Below are positions 1 through 9,874 of a DNA stretch of 64,000 bases, one piece after another. Both the position numbers and the translations under genes were made by a program. Numbering within the stretch: position 1 is the stretch's first letter; each line of letters begins with the position of its first letter. The DNA lies in NCBI RefSeq assembly GCF_030407435.1, contig NZ_JASDDK010000005.1:124001-188000 (forward strand), given 5' to 3'. Source of the DNA: Winogradskyella bathintestinalis. Its GTDB lineage: Bacteria; Bacteroidota; Bacteroidia; Flavobacteriales; Flavobacteriaceae. The notes under the pieces are model-generated. The model was not told where the DNA came from, did no database searches, and saw nothing but the letters and a program-made list of their open reading frames with translations.

Positions 1-42
1 ATATATGCATTTTATGTAACTGGTAAGTAAAAAAAATAAATT

Positions 43-678
43 ATGGAAAATATATTAATAGCTGGTGCTAATGGTACTACAGGAAAACATATCGTTAATC
101 TCTTAAAATCCTCACAATATTTTAAACCGGTAGCAATGGTAAGAAAAGAGGAACAGTTAAAACAGTTTGAAGCAGATGGTGTATCTGCTGTTTTAGCAGA
201 TTTGACTGAAGATCTTACCCATGCTGTAAAAAATGTAGATAAGGTAATTTTTGCAGCTGGATCAGGAGGGAAAAATGTAGTGGAAGTTGACCAAGAGGGA
301 GCAAAACGCTTAATGGCAGTTTCTAAAATGGCGAATGTCAACAAATTTGTAATGTTAAGCTCTATGGGTGCAGATCAGCCAGAATCGGTTGACGATTTAA
401 AAGACTATTTAAAAGCGAAGCAAAATGCGGATAATCATCTTAGAAATAGTGGATTGAAATACACCATTGTTAGACCAGGAACTTTGAATAATTCTGAACC
501 TACAGGAAAAATTGAACTAAAAGAAAATTTAAATAAAAAAGGTGAGATTAGTCGAGAAGATGTAGCACAAACATTAGTAAGATCATTAAATGATGACGCT
601 CCATATAACACTACTTTTGAAATTTTAAAAGGCGACACTCTTATTGGTGAAGCTTTAGATACTTTGAATAGTAAATGA
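43..678 (+). CDS. NAD(P)H-binding SDR-like reductase/epimerase
   Basis: A 211-residue atypical short-chain dehydrogenase of the NAD(P)H-binding (YwnB/NmrA-like) kind. The Rossmann GxxGxxG is seen as G8-A-N-G-T-T-G14 directly after the first beta strand, followed by a conserved VMLSSMGA-like strand and a YTIVRPGTL segment, which is where these proteins hold the substrate side of the pocket. There is no classical YxxxK, as is usual for this subgroup. It likely acts in the cytoplasm on an unknown substrate or as a redox sensor. It is followed by a strong terminator, so it ends its transcription unit. The family is fairly certain; the substrate is unknown. Confidence 0.85.
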   Translation: MENILIAGANGTTGKHIVNLLKSSQYFKPVAMVRKEEQLKQFEADGVSAVLADLTEDLTHAVKNVDKVIFAAGSGGKNVVEVDQEGAKRLMAVSKMANVNKFVMLSSMGADQPESVDDLKDYLKAKQNADNHLRNSGLKYTIVRPGTLNNSEPTGKIELKENLNKKGEISREDVAQTLVRSLNDDAPYNTTFEILKGDTLIGEALDTLNSK

Positions 679-717
679 TTTAAAAAATTTAGAACACCGC
701 TAGGTGTAGTAATAGGA

Positions 718-749
718 AGAGGTACTTTAAACAAAGTACCTCTTTTTTT
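718..749 (+). terminator. Rho-independent terminator after the SDR gene
   Basis: A perfect 11-bp stem (AGAGGTACTTT, 718-728; AAAGTACCTCT, 733-743) with loop AAAC is followed by a T run to 749. It lies between two convergent genes. The plus strand has the U tract; the minus direction has no good one, so it mainly serves the SDR gene. Confidence 0.9.
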
Positions 750-773
750 ATTTCAAATGAGTATAAAAGCATG

Positions 774-2876
774 TTAACTAATATAATTCCAAATATTTCG
801 ATATTTACTCATTTGTCTGTAAGTACTAAGTATAACGTTGTGTTCTGGTTGACTTAGGCTAGGATCTGATTTTAAAATATTTTTTGCATAATAGCGTGAT
901 TGTTCTAAAATATCCTTGTCTTTTACAATGTCGGCTATTCTAAGATTTAAAATGCCACTTTGTTGAGTGCCCATAATATCGCCTGGACCTCGAAGTTTTA
1001 AGTCAACTTCGGCAATTTCGAAGCCATCACTACTACGAACCATAGTTTCAAGTCGTGTTTTACTATCTTGGCTTAATTTATGGCTCGTCATAAGAATACA
1101 ATAACTCTGTTCTGCACCACGTCCAACACGTCCACGTAATTGGTGCAATTGAGACAAGCCAAAGCGTTCTGCACTTTCAATAATCATAACCGAAGCGTTA
1201 GGGACATTTACACCAACTTCAATCACGGTTGTAGCCACCATAATTTGAGTTTCGCCGTTTACAAAACGCTGCATTTCGTAATCTTTATCAGCGGGTTTCA
1301 TTTTTCCATGAACAATTGAAATTTGGTAATCAGGCATAGGAAACTCTCTAGAAACACTTTCATAGCCGTCCATTAAATCTTTATAATCCATATTTTCGCT
1401 TTCTTGAATTAACGGATAGACAATATAAATTTGTCGTCCTAAAGCGATTTCATCTTTCATAAATTTAAAGACTTTCAATCTATTATTATCAAATCTATGT
1501 ACCGTTTTTATCGGTTTTCTTCCTGCTGGTAATTCGTCAATTACAGATATGTCTAAGTCTCCATAAACAGACATTGCTAACGTTCTCGGAATTGGAGTTG
1601 CAGTCATAACTAGAACATTGGGAGGAAGCTCATTTTTATGCCATAATTTTGACCTTTGTGCAACCCCAAATCTATGTTGTTCATCTATAATTGCAAGCCC
1701 TAAATTTTTGAATTTAACCTTATCTTCAAGTAAGGCGTGAGTACCAATTAAAATCTGCAAATCACCATTTTCTAAATTTTGATGAATAATTTTTCTATCT
1801 GAAGTTTTAGTTGATCCTATAAGTAGTGATATACTGATACCTAATGGTTTACATAGTTCATATAATCCTTGGTAGTGTTGAACTGACAAAATAGCAGTAG
1901 GGGCCATTAAGCAACATTGGAATCCGTTATCAAGTCCCATTAACATTGACATGAAGGCGACTATGGTTTTGCCTGAGCCTACATCCCCTTGCAAAAGTCG
2001 ATTCATCTGCGCATTACTCCCTAAATCTTGTCTAATTTCTTTCAGAACACGTTTCTGCGCATTGGTCAATTCAAAAGGTAGATGATCTTTATAAAAGGTG
2101 TTAAAATATGCTCCAACGGTATCAAAAGTAAAACCTTTAATTTTCGATTTATGAATGAGATTTTTAATAATTAATTGCAGTTGAATGTAAAATAATTCTT
2201 CAAATTTTAATCGAAATTGTGCCTTAGAAAGTAACTCTGGAGTCTTTGGAAAATGGACATTGAAAAGGGCGTCAGATTTCGAGATTAATTTTAATTCACC
2301 CATCAATGTTTTTGGTAAGGTTTCAACAAATCGGCCCTTAGTTTCCAAAAATAGTTGTTGCATAATTTTGGTGACCACTTTAATCGTGATTCCCTTATTT
2401 GATAATTTTTCTGTTGATGGATAAATAGCTTGCATAGCTGAACGTAAATTACTTTCGTGCTCAGATTGAAGTTCAATTTCTGGATGTGGCATACTATATT
2501 TACCACTAAACCAATTTGTTTTTCCAAAAATCACATAAGGTTGACCAATTTTTAAGCTTTCGCGTATCCATTTTTGACCTCTAAACCAAACGAGCTCCAT
2601 TGTACCGGATTCGTCTTTAAAAGTGGCGACTAAACGTTTACCACGCTTCTGTGCCACCTCTTTAAAACCTGTAATAACACCGATAATTTGAACTTCTGCA
2701 TTATTGCGCTGCAGTTCATTGATTTTATAATGTTTAGTACGGTCGATATAACGGTTTGGAAAAAGATTAATTAAATCTTGATAGGTATGAATACCCAACT
2801 CTGAGCGTAATAAGTCCGCTCGGTTTGGACCAACACCTTTGAGATAATCAATGGGAGTTTGTAATTTCACACTCAT
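774..2876 (-). CDS. recG: ATP-dependent DNA helicase RecG
   Basis: A 700-residue superfamily 2 helicase that remodels stalled forks and Holliday junctions. An N-terminal OB/wedge domain (about 1-250) is followed by helicase domain 1 with Walker A GDVGSGKT (297-304) and the RecG-type DEQH box (398-401), then MTATPIPRT (motif III) and helicase domain 2 with QLRGRVGRG and the RecG-specific LRGPGDIMGTQQSG near residue 640. Length and motif order match full-length RecG. It is monocistronic, convergent with the SDR gene, and its upstream side carries a palindromic repeat. No sign of disruption. Confidence 0.97.
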   Translation of the reverse strand: MSVKLQTPIDYLKGVGPNRADLLRSELGIHTYQDLINLFPNRYIDRTKHYKINELQRNNAEVQIIGVITGFKEVAQKRGKRLVATFKDESGTMELVWFRGQKWIRESLKIGQPYVIFGKTNWFSGKYSMPHPEIELQSEHESNLRSAMQAIYPSTEKLSNKGITIKVVTKIMQQLFLETKGRFVETLPKTLMGELKLISKSDALFNVHFPKTPELLSKAQFRLKFEELFYIQLQLIIKNLIHKSKIKGFTFDTVGAYFNTFYKDHLPFELTNAQKRVLKEIRQDLGSNAQMNRLLQGDVGSGKTIVAFMSMLMGLDNGFQCCLMAPTAILSVQHYQGLYELCKPLGISISLLIGSTKTSDRKIIHQNLENGDLQILIGTHALLEDKVKFKNLGLAIIDEQHRFGVAQRSKLWHKNELPPNVLVMTATPIPRTLAMSVYGDLDISVIDELPAGRKPIKTVHRFDNNRLKVFKFMKDEIALGRQIYIVYPLIQESENMDYKDLMDGYESVSREFPMPDYQISIVHGKMKPADKDYEMQRFVNGETQIMVATTVIEVGVNVPNASVMIIESAERFGLSQLHQLRGRVGRGAEQSYCILMTSHKLSQDSKTRLETMVRSSDGFEIAEVDLKLRGPGDIMGTQQSGILNLRIADIVKDKDILEQSRYYAKNILKSDPSLSQPEHNVILSTYRQMSKYRNIWNYIS

Positions 2877-2892
2877 AATTGCGAATTTACAA

Positions 2893-2912
2893 ATTCCTGC
2901 GAATGCAGGAAT
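2893..2912. repeat. Short palindromic repeat upstream of recG
   Basis: ATTCCTGC-GAAT-GCAGGAAT, a perfect 8-bp inverted repeat with a 4-base loop, lies 17 bases upstream of the recG start. The core resembles small dispersed palindromes (CCTGC..GCAGG) that I recall from many flavobacterial genomes. Only one copy is seen in this window, so calling it a dispersed element is inference. Confidence 0.5.
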
Positions 2913-3070
2913 CTCTCGCGTTGAAGAATTTAATATGTTTTAATGAATACCCCTTTTTTTTATCGTTTAGTTAATATAGAGAATGACTAATTATCTGTTT
3001 TAGATTTTAGTTCTTGTGATTTAAATATTGAATTTTGTAATTTGGTCTCATTCTAGCTCAAATCTCATTT

Positions 3071-5038
3071 ATGAAGAATTTCCAAATTATAATTTACTTA
3101 TTAATTTTTAGTTTTTCCTCTGCGCAACAAACTGAATTTCTCGATTATTTAAAATTAGATGCAGATATTAGGTTTAAACCAGATTCAGCAAAGGTGTTAG
3201 GATCGGGTACTTACGCATTTAAAATTCTAAAAGCTGTTGATTCTATATATTTAGATGCCAAAAAAATAAAATTTGAATCTGTAAAATTGCTAAACGAAGC
3301 ATCTAATAATTTTAGTTTTAAAAATACGGAAGACAAATTATGGTTAAAATTTAATTTTCAAAAAGATAAAACTTACCAATTATCTTTTCAATATGAAGCC
3401 ACACCTAAAAAAGCATTATACTTTATAAAGAGGAAACGCGACTGGCAAATCTGGACGCAAGGTCAAGGGAAATATACTAGCAATTGGTTGCCTAGTATTG
3501 ATGATGTAAATGACAAAATAGAATTCGATTTGTCAATAACATATCCAAATGGTTATCAAGCCTTGGCAAATGGAAAATTAATAGACAAACAAATAGGAGA
3601 TTCATTAACACGCTGGAGTTACGATATGCAAAAACCAATGTCTAGTTACTTAGTGGCGCTTGTTATTGGCGAATACAAAAAGAAAATAGAGACCTCCGCA
3701 AATGGCATTCCATTAGAGTATTACTATTACTCAGAAGATTCCTTAAAAGTAGAGCCAACGTATCGCTATTCTAAACAGATGTTCAATTTTTTGGAAGAAG
3801 AAATAGGGGTAGGCTATCCATGGCAAAATTACAAGCAAGTGCCTGTGCATGATTTTTTATATGCTGGCATGGAAAATACAAGTCTTACTATTTTTTCAGA
3901 TGCTTTTGTAGTGGACGCTATTGGATTTAATGATAAAAACTATGTGAATGTCAATGCACATGAGTTGGCACATCAATGGTTTGGTAACTTGGTTACAGCT
4001 CAATCTGGTGAACACCATTGGTTGCAGGAAGGTTTTTCTACATATTATGCTGCTCTAGCAGAACGTGATGTTTTTGGCGATGATCAGTTTTATTTTAATC
4101 TACTTGAGTCAGCCATAGACTTGGGTAAGCAAGATATTTCTGGTAGCGGGACGTCACTTTTAAATCCTGAGGCGAGTAGTTTAACGTTTTATCAACGTGG
4201 TGCATGGGTTTTGCATGCCTTACGCACTAAAGTGGGTGATCAAGTGTTTAAGGGCGCCATTAAAAATTATATCGCAAAGCATCAATTTAAAAATGTGGAA
4301 ACTTCAGATTTTATAAAAGAAATAGAACGTTTATATGGACAGTCATTATCTGGGTTTGTGAATTTATGGATTAAACAGAAAGCGTTTCCTGTGGATAATG
4401 CTTTTGATATTTTGCAGCAGCAATCAACTTATATCAATGAGTTTCTAATGGTAGATTGCCAGGCAAAATCCTCGAAATGTGCAGACTATTTAAAATATTA
4501 TGTTTCCGAAGAAGCGAAAGCAAAAATTATATCTCAGGTTCCAGAATTAGTAACTCCCGCTACGTTTAATAATGGCTTAATAGTGCGGCAGGCGATTTCA
4601 CAATATGTTCGTCAAATACCCAAAAGTTTAAAGGAACGTTATGAATCGTTATTAGATGATGCATCATATATTACCATAGAAAATGCCTTGTACAATTTAT
4701 GGACTAGTTTTCCTGAAGAACGGTCAAAATATTTATTTAAAACTAGAAACATTCAGGGTTTTCACGATAAAAATGTAAGACTATTATGGATTGTTCTAAA
4801 CCTAAGCACACCATTTTATGATGCGGATAATAAACAGGCTTTATTTAATGAGTTGGTTGATTACACTGGCGATGCTTATAATGCAGATTTAAGAATGAAT
4901 GCATTTCGATATTTAAAGATGATAAACTCATGTAAAGAAGAGTGTCTGGTTAATTTAGAAAATGCAAAATCGCATCATAATTGGAGATTAGTTAAGTTTG
5001 CTAAACAACTTACTGAAGAATTACAACAAAAAAACTAA
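3071..5038 (+). CDS. M1 family zinc aminopeptidase, exported
   Basis: A 655-residue gluzincin aminopeptidase that removes N-terminal residues from peptides. An N-terminal hydrophobic stretch ending in SFSSAQQ is a likely signal peptide. The M1 exopeptidase motif is present as AGMEN (265-269), and the zinc site as HELAH (297-301) with the third ligand E320 in WLQEGFSTYY, at the expected spacing of 18 residues after the HExxH. The C-terminal third is helical and less conserved. The first patatin gene starts 3 bases downstream, so the two are probably co-transcribed. Peptidase activity is well supported; the substrate is not known. Confidence 0.95.
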   Translation: MKNFQIIIYLLIFSFSSAQQTEFLDYLKLDADIRFKPDSAKVLGSGTYAFKILKAVDSIYLDAKKIKFESVKLLNEASNNFSFKNTEDKLWLKFNFQKDKTYQLSFQYEATPKKALYFIKRKRDWQIWTQGQGKYTSNWLPSIDDVNDKIEFDLSITYPNGYQALANGKLIDKQIGDSLTRWSYDMQKPMSSYLVALVIGEYKKKIETSANGIPLEYYYYSEDSLKVEPTYRYSKQMFNFLEEEIGVGYPWQNYKQVPVHDFLYAGMENTSLTIFSDAFVVDAIGFNDKNYVNVNAHELAHQWFGNLVTAQSGEHHWLQEGFSTYYAALAERDVFGDDQFYFNLLESAIDLGKQDISGSGTSLLNPEASSLTFYQRGAWVLHALRTKVGDQVFKGAIKNYIAKHQFKNVETSDFIKEIERLYGQSLSGFVNLWIKQKAFPVDNAFDILQQQSTYINEFLMVDCQAKSSKCADYLKYYVSEEAKAKIISQVPELVTPATFNNGLIVRQAISQYVRQIPKSLKERYESLLDDASYITIENALYNLWTSFPEERSKYLFKTRNIQGFHDKNVRLLWIVLNLSTPFYDADNKQALFNELVDYTGDAYNADLRMNAFRYLKMINSCKEECLVNLENAKSHHNWRLVKFAKQLTEELQQKN

Positions 5039-5041
5039 GTA

Positions 5042-5947
5042 ATGCGCGCATTGGTCATATCTGGGGGTGGAAGCAAAGGAGCATTTGCAGGTGGTGTGGC
5101 GCAATATCTTATTGAAAACAAAAAACACGAATACGATTTGTTTATTGGTACATCAACAGGAAGCTTGTTGGTGTCTCACTTGGCCTTAAAACGTGTTGAA
5201 AAAATAAAAGACGTTTATACTAATGTAAATCAGGCTTCGATTTTTGATAGTTGTCCTTTTATAACTAAAAGAAAAAAAGGTGTAGTAACTATTGGTATTA
5301 ATCATATAACGGTACTTTTAAATTTGTTTAAAGGCTATAAAACTTTTGGAACAAGTGTAAATCTTAAAAAACTTATTAAAAACACATTGTCAGAAGATGA
5401 ATTTATTGCACTTAAAAAAGGCAATGCAGATGTTATAGTTACGGTTTCAAATCTATCACTAAATCAAGTGGAATATAAATCGATAAAAGATTTTGAATAT
5501 GAAGCGTTCTGTGAATGGGTTTGGATATCTTGTAATTATACGCCATTTATGTCCTTGGTGAAGAAAAACGGTTGCGAGTATGCGGATGGAGGCCTAGGCT
5601 CTATGGTGCCAATTGAAGAAGCTATTAAACGCGGTGCTACAACTGTAGATGCAATTATTTTGCAAACCGAAGTATCTCAACTCAATAGAATGCCTTCTAT
5701 TAATGCTTTTTCATTATTGACCAATATGTTTGCCTTTATGTTAGATAGAATTGAAAGTCAAAACATCAGAATAGGTAAATTTGTGGCATCAAATCAAAAA
5801 GCTATCATTAATTTTTATTATACTCCGACGGTTCTAACCACAAACTCCTTAATATTTGATAAAGTTAAAATGACCAAGTGGTGGAAAAGAGGTTTTCTTT
5901 ATGCTAAATATAAAAATGAAGAAGTGAGTCAGTTGGAAACCGAATAA
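5042..5947 (+). CDS. Patatin-like phospholipase (paralogue 1)
   Basis: A 301-residue patatin-fold lipase. It has the oxyanion loop GGGSKG (8-13), the nucleophile elbow GTSTGS with Ser38, and the catalytic Asp182 in YADGG, giving a complete Ser-Asp dyad. No signal peptide or membrane segment is evident, so it is probably cytoplasmic or peripherally membrane-bound. It begins 3 bases after the M1 aminopeptidase and is followed 63 bases later by a close paralogue with the same motif positions, a tandem duplication. Expected activity is lipid acyl hydrolysis; the natural lipid is unknown. Confidence 0.9.
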   Translation: MRALVISGGGSKGAFAGGVAQYLIENKKHEYDLFIGTSTGSLLVSHLALKRVEKIKDVYTNVNQASIFDSCPFITKRKKGVVTIGINHITVLLNLFKGYKTFGTSVNLKKLIKNTLSEDEFIALKKGNADVIVTVSNLSLNQVEYKSIKDFEYEAFCEWVWISCNYTPFMSLVKKNGCEYADGGLGSMVPIEEAIKRGATTVDAIILQTEVSQLNRMPSINAFSLLTNMFAFMLDRIESQNIRIGKFVASNQKAIINFYYTPTVLTTNSLIFDKVKMTKWWKRGFLYAKYKNEEVSQLETE

Positions 5948-6010
5948 TCGAATGTTGTCTAGATTTCATATATGATACTATTAAATAATTTAAAAATACG
6001 TAATTAGCCC

Positions 6011-6895
6011 ATGCGAGCATTAGTCATTTCAGGCGGCGGAAGTAAAGGAGCGTTTGCGGGAGGAGTAGCACAATACTTAATAGAAATCGAAAAGCATAAT
6101 TATGATATGTTTTTAGGAACATCAACAGGGAGCCTTTTAGTACCGCATTTAGCGGCAAATAAAATTGGTAAACTCTACGATATATTTACCAATGTACAAC
6201 AACACGATATTTTTAGTGTCAGTCCTTTTGTACAGCGCAAAAAAGGAGATAGAGAATATGTTTCTATAGATTTTGTGAATTCGATGTGGCAATTTATAAG
6301 GCGCAGACGAACATTTGGAGAGAGTAAGGCGTTACGAAAAAACATTAGAAAAAATGTCACGTACGAAGAGTATTTAAAAATCAGAAAAGACAAGCACGAT
6401 GTTATAGTAACGGTGTCTAATTTATCTATGAACCGAGTGGAGTATAAATCGATACAAGATTGTTCTTATGAAGAATTCTGTAATTGGATATGGATTTCGT
6501 GTAACTATATTCCCTTTATGTCGCTAGTAAAAGTCGATGGTTATGAATATGCAGATGGTGGTCTAGGAAGTGTTATTCCAATTAGAGAGGCCATTCAGCG
6601 TGGCGCCACAGAAGTTGATGCCATTGTATTAGAGGCTGAAACTTTAGGTAAACAAAAAGTATTAGGTAAAAATCCATTTTCATTAATGATAAGCTTATTT
6701 GGTCATTTGCTAAATCAGGTAGAGCGTAACGATATTATAATAGGAAAATTAGCGGCTAGAAATAAAAATGTAAAATTGAATTTGTACTACACGCCAACCA
6801 GTCTTACTGAGAATTCTCTAATTTTCAGCAAAAGACTCATGGAAAAATGGTGGATAGAAGGTTTTGAATATGCCGAAAGACGCCATGAAAAATAA
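6011..6895 (+). CDS. Patatin-like phospholipase (paralogue 2)
   Basis: A 294-residue paralogue of the preceding gene. The first 25 residues are nearly identical, and GGGSKG (8-13), Ser38 in GTSTGS and Asp182 in YADGG are at the same positions, so the copy should be active. Divergence is highest around residues 60-110 and at the C-terminus, suggesting a different lipid preference or membrane contact. The 63-base gap holds no obvious promoter or terminator, so it probably belongs to the aminopeptidase-patatin operon. Confidence 0.9.
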   Translation: MRALVISGGGSKGAFAGGVAQYLIEIEKHNYDMFLGTSTGSLLVPHLAANKIGKLYDIFTNVQQHDIFSVSPFVQRKKGDREYVSIDFVNSMWQFIRRRRTFGESKALRKNIRKNVTYEEYLKIRKDKHDVIVTVSNLSMNRVEYKSIQDCSYEEFCNWIWISCNYIPFMSLVKVDGYEYADGGLGSVIPIREAIQRGATEVDAIVLEAETLGKQKVLGKNPFSLMISLFGHLLNQVERNDIIIGKLAARNKNVKLNLYYTPTSLTENSLIFSKRLMEKWWIEGFEYAERRHEK

Positions 6896-7033
6896 TATAT
6901 TTTTTCAAAATTTGACTGTTGTTTTAAAAGCATGACTTCAGTGAAGAAAAATGGTTTGTTTGGACTAAATTAATAATGATACGGAGTAATTCATTGGAAA
7001 ATTTATATGTTCATTTGCACCTTAATATATAAT

Positions 7034-7651
7034 ATGACCATTCTTACTTGTATGTTTTTTGGATTTGTAATTGCTTCAACAGGAAGTATAATGCCGAGCT
7101 TTTTAAATTTAACGGTGGTTAAGTTTAGTTTAAAAAGTGGTAAAAAATCAGCTTTTTACTTAATTGCTGGTTTTGCTACAGTGCTTTTTTTTCAAGCTAA
7201 CATTGGAGCTTATCTATCTAGTGCTCTTATGGAAAACTCGGAATATATAACCGTCATTCAAAAAGTTGGTACGGCAATTTTAGTTCTTTTATCAATTAAT
7301 TTTTTTCGATTGCATTTTAAGTCTACAAAGAAGCAGCATAAAGAAGAAATTGAAAAGTCTAAAGCTTATTTACACGGTATAGGCATGTCTTTGTTAAATA
7401 CATTTGCCATTCCTTTTTATTTTACATCTATTTCTTTTCTAATAGGCTTAGAATATTTTGAATATTCATTACTTAATAGCCTGTATTTTTCAATTGGCTC
7501 TACAATGGGTTCATTTTTTCTATATGCATGTTATGCTACAATTGCAACTAAAATAGAAGATAAGCTTACTTATATTGCTAGTAAAATGGATTTTATCTTA
7601 GGCTGTCTTACAGGTGTGGTGGCTATAGGTAATCTCATTTATTTACTTTAA
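7034..7651 (+). CDS. LysE-type membrane exporter (probable)
   Basis: A 205-residue integral membrane protein with about six hydrophobic segments. The first helix contains GFVIASTGSIMPSFLNLTVV, resembling the LysE/RhtB opening (small residues, then P-x-x-x-N-x-T/V). Those exporters move amino acids or other small metabolites out of the cell. I prefer the ATG at 7034 because the LysE-like first helix starts there; an in-frame ATG at 7007 would add nine residues. It is flanked by unrelated genes with 110-130 base gaps, so it looks monocistronic. The family call is moderate and the substrate unknown. Confidence 0.65.
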   Translation: MTILTCMFFGFVIASTGSIMPSFLNLTVVKFSLKSGKKSAFYLIAGFATVLFFQANIGAYLSSALMENSEYITVIQKVGTAILVLLSINFFRLHFKSTKKQHKEEIEKSKAYLHGIGMSLLNTFAIPFYFTSISFLIGLEYFEYSLLNSLYFSIGSTMGSFFLYACYATIATKIEDKLTYIASKMDFILGCLTGVVAIGNLIYLL

Positions 7652-7784
7652 ATAAGGACTGAGTGCATTTGTGGATTTGCGCAAATAAATATAAACTTAT
7701 TATGATGACATGATAAGAAAATAATTTAGCTTTACAATTCAACTATTGTCTATTTTGACTTTTCTTCCTTAAATGAGAAGTTAA

Positions 7785-8951
7785 ATGACGTCTTACAATA
7801 AAATCAGCATATTGGCAACATACGATTATATTATTTTAGGAGCAGGCGCTTCAGGATTAATGCTGGCATACCGTATGTCTCAGGATACGTTTTTTGATGA
7901 TAAATCGATTTTAATATTAGATCAGACAAAAGACAAAGGTAATGACAGAACATGGTGTTACTGGGATAATGGAGTAGGAGAATGGGATGCTCTTTTAACC
8001 AAAACTTGGGATACCATATTTTTTGGAAGTGAGTCATTTTCTAAAACGATTTCAATTTCACCATTTCGATACAAAATGATTGAAAGTAAAACATTTTACA
8101 AATCACTTTGGAAAAGCATTAATCTAAAATCTAATTTTCGTTTTGTTGAAGATACCGTACATGATTTTACGGAACTGGAAAAAGGAGTTCAAATTATTAC
8201 TGAAAATGGTGTTTATTTTGGTGCTAAGGTTTTCAATAGTTTACCTAAACCAGAAGTCTATAATTCTCAGGAAAAATATCCTGTATTGCAGCAACATTTT
8301 GTCGGTTGGTTTGTGAAAACCAACGTGAATACCTTCGATGATTCCAAGGCAACTTTCATGGATTTTACAGTACCACAACTTGGCAATACGCGATTTATGT
8401 ATGTGTTACCAATAGATAAAAAAACGGCTTTATTTGAATACACCTTGTTTTCAAAAGACTTATTGCAATATTCTGATTATGAAAAAGCTATAGCAAGTTA
8501 CTTAAACGAAAACAATATATCTGAATACGAAATTATCGAAAAAGAACAAGGCAATATTCCCATGACGGCCTTCAATTTTCAAAAATTAAATTCTAAGCAT
8601 ATTCTCAATATCGGAACTGCGGGCGGTTGGACCAAGGCTAGTACGGGGTATACTTTTAAGAATACTTCAAAAAAAACTCAGCAAATAGTTGATTTTTTAA
8701 AGAAAAAAGATGACCTGTCTCAGGTAAACAATAGTGCGAAATACAGGTTTTACGATTTAATTTTTCTAGATGTTTTAGCAAATCATAATGATGAAGGTGC
8801 CGCATTATTTTCGTCCATGTTCAAAAGTACTGATACTATCACTTTATTTAAATTTCTCGACGAGGAATCAACTTTATATGAGGACTTAAAGGTCATATTG
8901 TCCGTTCCACCAAAACGGTTTATTCAGAGCTTATTTAAACGATTTTTTTAA
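7785..8951 (+). CDS. crtY: Lycopene beta-cyclase
   Basis: A 388-residue FAD-dependent cyclase that closes the beta-ionone rings of lycopene to give beta-carotene, the precursor of zeaxanthin-type pigments in flavobacteria. The dinucleotide-binding GAGASG is at 19-24 (YIILGAGASGLMLAYRM), followed by the CrtY signature NDRTWCYWD near residue 50 and a conserved GTAGGWTKASTGYTF segment near 280-295. Length is as expected. No other carotenoid gene lies in the window, so the rest of the pathway is encoded elsewhere. The downstream genes face the opposite way. Confidence 0.93.
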   Translation: MTSYNKISILATYDYIILGAGASGLMLAYRMSQDTFFDDKSILILDQTKDKGNDRTWCYWDNGVGEWDALLTKTWDTIFFGSESFSKTISISPFRYKMIESKTFYKSLWKSINLKSNFRFVEDTVHDFTELEKGVQIITENGVYFGAKVFNSLPKPEVYNSQEKYPVLQQHFVGWFVKTNVNTFDDSKATFMDFTVPQLGNTRFMYVLPIDKKTALFEYTLFSKDLLQYSDYEKAIASYLNENNISEYEIIEKEQGNIPMTAFNFQKLNSKHILNIGTAGGWTKASTGYTFKNTSKKTQQIVDFLKKKDDLSQVNNSAKYRFYDLIFLDVLANHNDEGAALFSSMFKSTDTITLFKFLDEESTLYEDLKVILSVPPKRFIQSLFKRFF

Positions 8952-8993
8952 CTTTTTTATAAAATTCAAATCATCATATTTCACTATAAAAAA

Positions 8994-9233
8994 TCAGCTT
9001 TCAGAATAAACTTGCCCGCGATGTGGTTTTAGCGTATCTCTTATTGGTTTCATTTCAGATTCGTTAACTACCAAAAACGCTAAACTGTGCATGTCGCTTA
9101 AGGTTTCTACTCCTGTTATAGAGATGTCTAATTTGTTATGGGTAATATATTCTTTAAGGTGAATTAAATGATGTTCGGCTGTTTTCTGTCCGGCTGGTCC
9201 TTTAAAGTCCCAAATCAATTTTAATTTGCGCAT
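8994..9233 (-). CDS. Small conserved-type hypothetical protein
   Basis: A 79-residue protein with an alpha-beta look: a beta-strand opening (KLKLIWDFKG), a helix rich in His (AEHHLIHLKEYI) and a C-terminal LKPHRGQVY. I recall similar short proteins in flavobacteria but no function. It lies 15 bases downstream of the SRPBCC gene on the same strand, so the two are probably co-transcribed and may share a substrate or stress role. Confidence 0.7.
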   Translation of the reverse strand: MRKLKLIWDFKGPAGQKTAEHHLIHLKEYITHNKLDISITGVETLSDMHSLAFLVVNESEMKPIRDTLKPHRGQVYSES

Positions 9234-9248
9234 GGCTATAATTCTAAA

Positions 9249-9704
9249 TTACGGTTTGTAGATGGTAGTTCCTTTTTCAACAAAATTTTTAAAGTTCGTC
9301 ATATAAGTTTTTGTCTGCTTTTTAAATGCGCTTGGCATAATAAATAGCATTAAACTCATTACAAAATTGGTGGGTTGAAAATCGCTTACAGCTGTCCATT
9401 TCGTATAATTAGAGGCTGTTGGTTTAAAATAATTTTCTTGAATATTGCGAACTCCCTTTGTGGTATAAGTAGCATGCAATTCGTTTGGGAAATTTTGTTT
9501 TGTTATCGTTTCTATTATCTCCATTTTGCGTTTTCCAAAACTATAATTAAATTTCATTTTTGCCCCAATTTCATTAGGGATTCCAGAAATATGAGCCGTA
9601 CTTACTAAACCTTCTTGCCAATGTTTTAAATTATCAATTGAGCTTAATTGCTTTATAACTACTGAAATTGGTTCTTTTATTAATACTTCGGTGGTATACC
9701 GCAT
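9249..9704 (-). CDS. SRPBCC-family ligand-binding protein
   Basis: A 151-residue START/Bet v1-like (SRPBCC) protein. It has the typical opening VEVLIKEPISVVIKQL-like strand and helix, a central run of amphipathic beta strands, and a long C-terminal helix that closes the hydrophobic cavity (KKQTKTYMTNFKNFVEKG). Such proteins bind or sequester small hydrophobic molecules and have no universal catalytic motif. It is the first gene of a two-gene minus-strand unit with the 79-residue protein. The fold call is fairly good; the ligand is unknown. Confidence 0.75.
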   Translation of the reverse strand: MRYTTEVLIKEPISVVIKQLSSIDNLKHWQEGLVSTAHISGIPNEIGAKMKFNYSFGKRKMEIIETITKQNFPNELHATYTTKGVRNIQENYFKPTASNYTKWTAVSDFQPTNFVMSLMLFIMPSAFKKQTKTYMTNFKNFVEKGTTIYKP

Positions 9705-9874
9705 GCTGATAAAATTTGATTAAATGTATAAAAACGGATAATAATAATTCTATCTAATCGACGTTAAACAGTTTTAATTGTTAAAATCATTACAAAAGAA
9801 TATCCCGTTGTATTGCAGTATGATTTTTACTACATGATGAGCGTTAATAATTAAAATAATGCGTTTCAAACAAC

